A stretch of 64,000 bases of DNA from positions 54,549-118,548 of the forward strand of contig NZ_JACOPV010000020.1 in NCBI RefSeq assembly GCF_016881005.1, written 5' to 3'. This DNA is from Pseudomonas arcuscaelestis (GTDB taxonomy: Bacteria > Pseudomonadota > Gammaproteobacteria > Pseudomonadales > Pseudomonadaceae). The position numbers and the translations under genes were made by a program. The notes beneath the pieces were generated by a model that was not told the DNA's origin, did no database searches, and worked only from the letters and a program-made list of their open reading frames with translations. This document shows, piece by piece, positions 60,341 to 64,000 of the stretch (position 1 is the first letter of the stretch; each line of letters opens with the position of its first letter).

Positions 60341-60348
60341 CGCAATCG

Positions 60349-60415
60349 CGGAGCAAGCTCGCTTCTATTCAGGTTGTCGCACCTGACTTGAGTAGGAGTC
60401 GGCCTTGCCGGCGAT
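60349..60415. repeat. Inverted pair of REP-like units after speA
   Basis: A GCGGAGCAAGCTCGC stem unit is followed by an oppositely oriented unit around GTCGGCCTTGCCGGC. Two REPs facing each other form a BIME-like element in the gap between speA and the array. Confidence 0.5.
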
Positions 60416-60456
60416 GGGGCTGCCCAGCAGTCCTCCACCGTGGACGCCGGCTCCCC

Positions 60457-61376
60457 TTAGGTTGAAAGCAATTGCGCCTCGCGCTGGGCGATGGCTGCTT
60501 CGAGCTCAGGAGAGCGCTTGGCCCATTGTTCGGGAGGCAGGGGTTTGGACCATTCGATAATGGCGGGGTAGTCCAGGCTTGGAGGCGGATTCAGCTTTTT
60601 CCACGGAGGTAGCCAGCCAATGGGGCATTGAAAATAAACACGCCAAATATACCTTCCCACAGTATCGTCAGAAGCCAGCCGCGGGTTTTAGCTTTATCGC
60701 GCATGTAGTCGATGTAGTCGCGCAGGGTCCCACCTAAGTTAAGCGTAACAGCCTCTGGCGCTGCGTCGGGCCCAATCTCCATGTAACTGCGCATGCACTC
60801 CCATAGCGCCATCGCGGTGGTGCCTCCGCCACAGCCAAAGCCCAGCGAGTAATGCTTGTTATCTTCCTTGGCGTGCGGATCTGGGTTCTCGAAGCCAATG
60901 AACAACATGCCCATCGTTGCTCTGCCACCTTGGCTTACCGACGAATGCTGCGTGGCTGCTGCCGTCACGCTTTCCCAAGGGACAATCCAGTACTCGCCAT
61001 CTGCTTGCGGTACGCATACTTCACGGCGCTGTCGATTGAAACGCACGGGTAAAGGTACTTCGCGGAAAAGACCCTGAATCAGAAGTAAGGTAGGAATTCC
61101 GATGATAAAAGTGACCATGATCGCAAATATGTGCATATCGTCCTGATCATGCCTGAACAGATATCCCATGAATGCGAACAGCATTACCATTGGCCAAAGC
61201 ACCATCACCGCTGACCCGATACTGTAATTACCAATATCGAGAAACACGTCGTTCTTGCGCCATATGGTGTTGAGCACATCGGAAGGTTTTCTCCCGGTGG
61301 GAATGGGCAATGGCGCTAAATAGTCGTTACATGAAAACAGCCGTTTTTTAGTGGTGCCTGCGGGTGGCGTACTCAT
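60457..61376 (-). pseudogene. Array copy A: membrane protein with a frameshift near its end
   Basis: About 261 residues are read from the ATG at 61376, ending at a stop at 60591. The C-terminal tail present in copies B-D (R-W-K-L-N-P-P-P … A-Q-R-E-A-E-L-L) continues in another frame to 60457. The shift is at the L-R-G-K-S stop, at a run of five A. Two membrane helices (about 52-75 and 82-105) precede a soluble part with V-P-W-E-S-V-T-A-A-A-T. The domain may be DUF6708; recalled, unverified. The start shares ATGA with copy B's stop. A -1 slippage at the A-run is an alternative to mutation. Confidence 0.7.
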
Positions 61377-62319
61377 GTTTGTTCCGTGTGTTGCGTCTGC
61401 GCGAGCAGTTCGGCTTCACGCTGGGCGATGGCAGCTTCCAGCTCAGGAGAACGCTTGGCCCATTGTTCGGGCGGTAGGGGTTTGGACCATTCGATGATGG
61501 CGGGGTAGGTTAAATCTGGTGGTGGATTCAGTTTCCAGCGCTCAAGTACATCGATAAGCAGCGTGTTAAAGATGAAAATACCGCAGAAGCCTTCCCACAA
61601 AACGGTAACAAACCACCCTCGTAATTTCGCAGCCTTGATAAGGTCTTCCAGGTATGTGGCCCATATTCCCTTGGATCTGTCGAAACGGGCGGTATCATCC
61701 TCAACTGCTTCCGGTCCTATCTCCATGTAACTGCGCATGCACTCCCATAGCGCCATCACGGTGGTGCCTCCGCCACAGCCAAAGCCCAGCGAGTAATGCT
61801 TGTTATCCTCCTTGGCGAGCGGATCTGGGTTCTCAAAGCCAATGAACAACATGCCCATCGTTGTTCTACCACCCTGGCTTACTGACGAATGTTGCGTGGC
61901 TGCTGCCGTCACGCTTTCCCAAGGGACAATCCAGTACTCACCATCTGCTTGCGGTACGCATACTTCACGGCGCTGTCGATTGAAACGCACGGGTAAAGGT
62001 ACTTCGCGGAAAAGACCTTGAATCAGAAGTAAGGTAGGAATTCCGATGATAAAAGTGACCATGATCGCAAATATGTGCATATCGTCCTGATCATGCCTGA
62101 ACAGATATCCCATGAATGCGAACAGCATTACCATTGGCCAAAGCACCATCACCGCTGACCCGATACTGTAATTACCAATATCGAGAAACACGTCGTTCTT
62201 GCGCCATATGGTGTTGAGCACATCGGAAGGTTTTCTCCCGGTGGGAATGGGCAATGGCGCTAAATAGTCGTTAGTGAAAACAGCCGTTTTTTAGTGGTGC
62301 CTGCGGGTGGCGTACTCAT
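61373..62319 (-). pseudogene. Array copy B: early frameshift
   Basis: The N-terminus from the ATG at 62319 (M-S-T-P-P-A-G-T-T-K-K-R) reads only about 19 codons before a stop, because one base is missing near 62273 compared with copies A and C. The remainder (from P-I-P-T-G-R-K on, to the full C-terminus) is intact in another frame, about 294 residues, but has only a TTG with no ribosome site. Its membrane segment is almost identical to copy A and its C-terminal part to copies C and D. Confidence 0.75.
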
Positions 62320-63248
62320 GTTTGTTCCGTGTGTTGCGTCTGCGCGAGCAGTTCGGCTTCACGCTGGGCGATGGCAGCTTCCAGCTCAGGAGAACGCTTG
62401 GCCCATTGTTCGGGCGGTAGGGGTTTGGACCATTCGATGATGGCGGGGTAGGTTAAATCTGGTGGTGGATTCAGTTTCCAGCGCTCAAGTACATCGATAA
62501 GCAGCGTGTTAAAGATGAAAATACCGCAGAAGCCTTCCCACAAAACGGTAACAAACCACCCTCTTAACCTTGCAGCCTTGATAAGGTCTTCCAGGTATGT
62601 GGCCCATATTCCTTTGGATCTGTCGAAACGTGCGGTGTCATCCTCAACCGCTTCCGGTCCTATCTCCATGTAACTGCGCATGCACTCCCAGAGCGCCATC
62701 GCCGTAATACCTCCGCCACAGCCGAAGCCTAGCGAGTAATGCTTGTTATCGTCCTTGGCGTGCGGATCTGGGTTCTCAAAGCCAATGAACAACATCCCCA
62801 TCGTTGCTCTGCCACCTTGGCTTACCGACGAATGCTGCGTGGCTGCTGCTGTCACGTTTTCCCAAAGGACAATCCAGTACTCGCCATCTGCTTGCGGTAC
62901 GCATACTTCACGGCGCTGTCGATTGAAACGCACGGGTAAAGGTACTTCGCTGAATAAGCCCAGGATCACATAAAAGATAGGAATGCCCACAACGACTAAT
63001 CCGCCTCCCAATATTAAAGTGTCAGACGTGATGTAATAAATAACCGCAAATTGTATGATCATCGGCCAAATAACCAACACGGCAGAGCCGATATTGTAAT
63101 TACCAATATCGAGAAACACGTCGTTCTTGCGCCATATGGTGTTGAGCACATCGGAAGGTTTTCTCCCGGTAGGGATGGGCAATGGCGCCAAGTAGTCGTT
63201 GCGCGAAAATAGCCGTTTTTTAGTGGTGCCTGCGGGTGGCGTACTCAT
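62316..63248 (-). CDS. Array copy C: intact two-helix membrane protein (DUF6708-like?)
   Basis: The only complete copy: 310 residues. It has the start M-S-T-P-P-A-G-T-T-K-K-R-L-F-S-R-N-D-Y-L, two membrane helices (about 52-75 and 80-103), a central domain with V-R-F-N-R-Q-R-R-E-V-C-V-P and G-F-G-C-G-G-G-I-T, a second hydrophobic segment near 230-250, and a polar C-terminus (A-I-I-E-W-S-K-P-L-P-P-E-Q-W). Its first membrane block differs from that of A and B. I do not recognise a function; tandem arrays of such small membrane proteins often encode immunity proteins, but no effector is in the window. Confidence 0.8.
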   Translation of the reverse strand: MSTPPAGTTKKRLFSRNDYLAPLPIPTGRKPSDVLNTIWRKNDVFLDIGNYNIGSAVLVIWPMIIQFAVIYYITSDTLILGGGLVVVGIPIFYVILGLFSEVPLPVRFNRQRREVCVPQADGEYWIVLWENVTAAATQHSSVSQGGRATMGMLFIGFENPDPHAKDDNKHYSLGFGCGGGITAMALWECMRSYMEIGPEAVEDDTARFDRSKGIWATYLEDLIKAARLRGWFVTVLWEGFCGIFIFNTLLIDVLERWKLNPPPDLTYPAIIEWSKPLPPEQWAKRSPELEAAIAQREAELLAQTQHTEQT

Positions 63249-63876
63249 GTTTGTTCCGTGTGTTGCGTCTGCGCGAGCAATTCGGACTCACGCTGGGCGA
63301 TGGCAGCTTCGAGCTCAGGCGAACGCTTGGCCCATTGTTCTGGAGGCAGGGGTTTGGACCATTCGATGATGGCGGGGTAGGTTAAATCTGGTGGTGGATT
63401 CAGTTTCCAGCGCTCAAGCACGTCGATAAGCAGCGTGTTAAAAATGAAAATGCCGCAGAAGCCTTCCCACAAAACGGTTACAAACCACCCTCGTAATTTC
63501 GCAGCCTTGATAAGGTCTTCCAGGTATGTGGCCCATATTCCCTTGGATCTGTCGAAACGTGCGGTCTGATCCTCAACCGCTTCCGGTCCAATCTCCATGT
63601 AGCTGCGCATGCACTCCCATAGGGCCATCGCCGTAGTACCTCCGCCACAGCCAAAGCCCAGCGAGTAATGCTTGTTATCCTCCTTGGCGTGCGGATCTGG
63701 GTTCTCGAAGCCAATGAACAACATTCCCATCGTTGCTCTGCCACCTTGGCTAACTGACGAATGTTGCGTGGCTGCTGCCGTCACGCTTTCCCAGGGGACA
63801 ATCCAGTACTCGCCATCTGCTTGCGGTACGCATACTTCACGGCGCTGTCGATTGAAACGTACGGGTAAAGGTACTT
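63245..63876 (-). pseudogene. Array copy D: N-terminus removed by an IS30-like element
   Basis: The homology to the other copies stops at 63876, in the codons for E-V-P-L-P-V-R-F; beyond it lies IS sequence with an in-frame stop. About 105 N-terminal residues (membrane helices) are missing. The rest (W-E-S-V-T-A-A-A-T to the C-terminal Q-H-T-E-Q-T) is intact. As the first gene of the array in the direction of transcription, its loss also removes the natural upstream promoter. Confidence 0.8.
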
Positions 63877-63897
63877 GGCGGCCTCAAGGAGCAAGTG

Positions 63898-63919
63898 CAA
63901 CACCTGATGTAAGGTGTTG
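63898..63919 (+). promoter_or_regulatory. Hairpin hiding the transposase ribosome site
   Basis: CAACACCT (63898-63905) pairs perfectly with AGGTGTTG (63912-63919) around GATGTA. The ribosome-binding bases AGGTG (63912-63916) lie in the stem, two bases before the ATG at 63922. Such stems are known in other IS families to prevent translation of read-through transcripts. Confidence 0.5.
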
Positions 63920-63921
63920 TC

Positions 63922-64000
63922 ATGTCTACCCAATACAGTCACCTGAGTACCGAGGAGCGCGTCACCATCATGGTGATGCTATTTCAACGGCAGACGCTAC
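63922..64000 (+). CDS. IS30-family transposase, N-terminal fragment
   Basis: Only 26 residues are visible: M-S-T-Q-Y-S-H-L-S-T-E-E-R, then V-T-I-M-V-M-L-F-Q-R-Q-T-L. The Y-x-x-L-x-x-E-E-R start followed by a helix-turn-helix-like I-x-x-L pattern resembles the N-terminus of IS30-type transposases. The DDE catalytic part is outside the window. Confidence 0.65.
   Translation, partial: MSTQYSHLSTEERVTIMVMLFQRQTL

Larger units (their letters stand above)
61377..63876 (-). repeat. Tandem repeat array of copies B, C and D
   Basis: Units begin at 61376 (A), 62319 (B) and 63248 (C), giving repeat lengths of 943 and 929 bases. Copies overlap by 4 bases at their start/stop codons. Stretches of several hundred bases are nearly identical between units, while others differ by blocks, indicating recombination between copies. 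Confidence 0.85.
63877..64000 (+). mobile_element. Left end of an IS30-like insertion element
   Basis: The sequence changes abruptly at 63877. Transposase coding starts at 63922 and runs off the window. The exact terminal repeat could not be fixed, since the other end is not visible; the boundary may lie a few bases further in. Confidence 0.7.

Noticed and set aside
62254..62256. Internal TTG as start of array copy B
   Set aside because: No ribosome site; the true N-terminus is seen in another frame after a single-base change, so the copy was called broken.
1..64000. CRISPR arrays, tRNA or rRNA genes
   Set aside because: No regularly spaced short repeats, no cloverleaf with CCA-type end and no rRNA signature was seen.

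Overview
The window is chromosomal DNA of a Pseudomonas, most likely of the P. putida/P. fluorescens side of the genus. High GC, Pseudomonas-type REP hairpins and especially gene order support this. From 37 to 60 kb the order retS, purD, purH, fis, dusB, a DUF3426 protein, prmA, accC, accB, aroQ, dsbD, chemoreceptor, gcbA-type cyclase, DUF2333, nudix, SUI1/YciH, speA is, from memory, the order of P. aeruginosa PAO1 from about PA4856 down to PA4839. No rRNA, tRNA or CRISPR array was seen.

Layout. 0-9 kb: the end of an AsmA-type gene, a bacterioferritin-like protein, OsmE, a leaderless family I lipase, an EamA exporter divergent from an AraC regulator, an AI-2E-family membrane protein, and chaperones (YegD-like Hsp70, CbpA, CbpM). 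9-16 kb: two GNAT acetyltransferases and a complete urea ABC importer (urtABCDE), without the urease genes that normally accompany them. 16-20 kb: a CycA-type permease and a FecCD/BtuF-type metal-chelate ABC importer. 20-25 kb: a PepSY membrane protein and a copper cluster (OprC receptor, PCu(A)C chaperone, two DUF2946 proteins). 25-27 kb: a slipin/NfeD pair and a VapBC toxin-antitoxin pair. 27-35 kb: two divergent cobalamin operons (cobL-cbiD-cobK and cobG-cobH-cobI-cobJ). 35-37 kb: three adjacent genes of one unrecognised, strongly diverged protein family. 37-60 kb: the conserved core block named above. 60-64 kb: a tandem array of four near-identical membrane-protein genes, only one of them intact, cut at its promoter-proximal end by an IS30-like element that runs off the window.

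How the genes work together. urtA-E would import urea, but no urease is present here. The copper cluster would move Cu across the outer membrane and handle it in the periplasm. cob genes carry out the middle steps of aerobic corrin ring synthesis (precorrin-2 to the precorrin-8/hydrogenobyrinate stage). purH/purD, accBC, aroQ, speA, fis/dusB and prmA are housekeeping genes, while RetS, the GcbA-type cyclase and the chemoreceptor link the block to lifestyle control.

The two best candidates for undescribed biology are the three-gene family at 34.9-37.0 kb and the mosaic, decaying four-copy array at 60.4-63.9 kb. Smaller leads are a Zur-like operator before the metal ABC operon, a sigma-32-like promoter before cbpA, repeats between the AraC and EamA genes, the vapBC promoter inside the end of cobK, and terminator-like hairpins directly before purH and the SUI1 gene. 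All functional statements come from reading the sequence and from recalled family knowledge; no database search was run.
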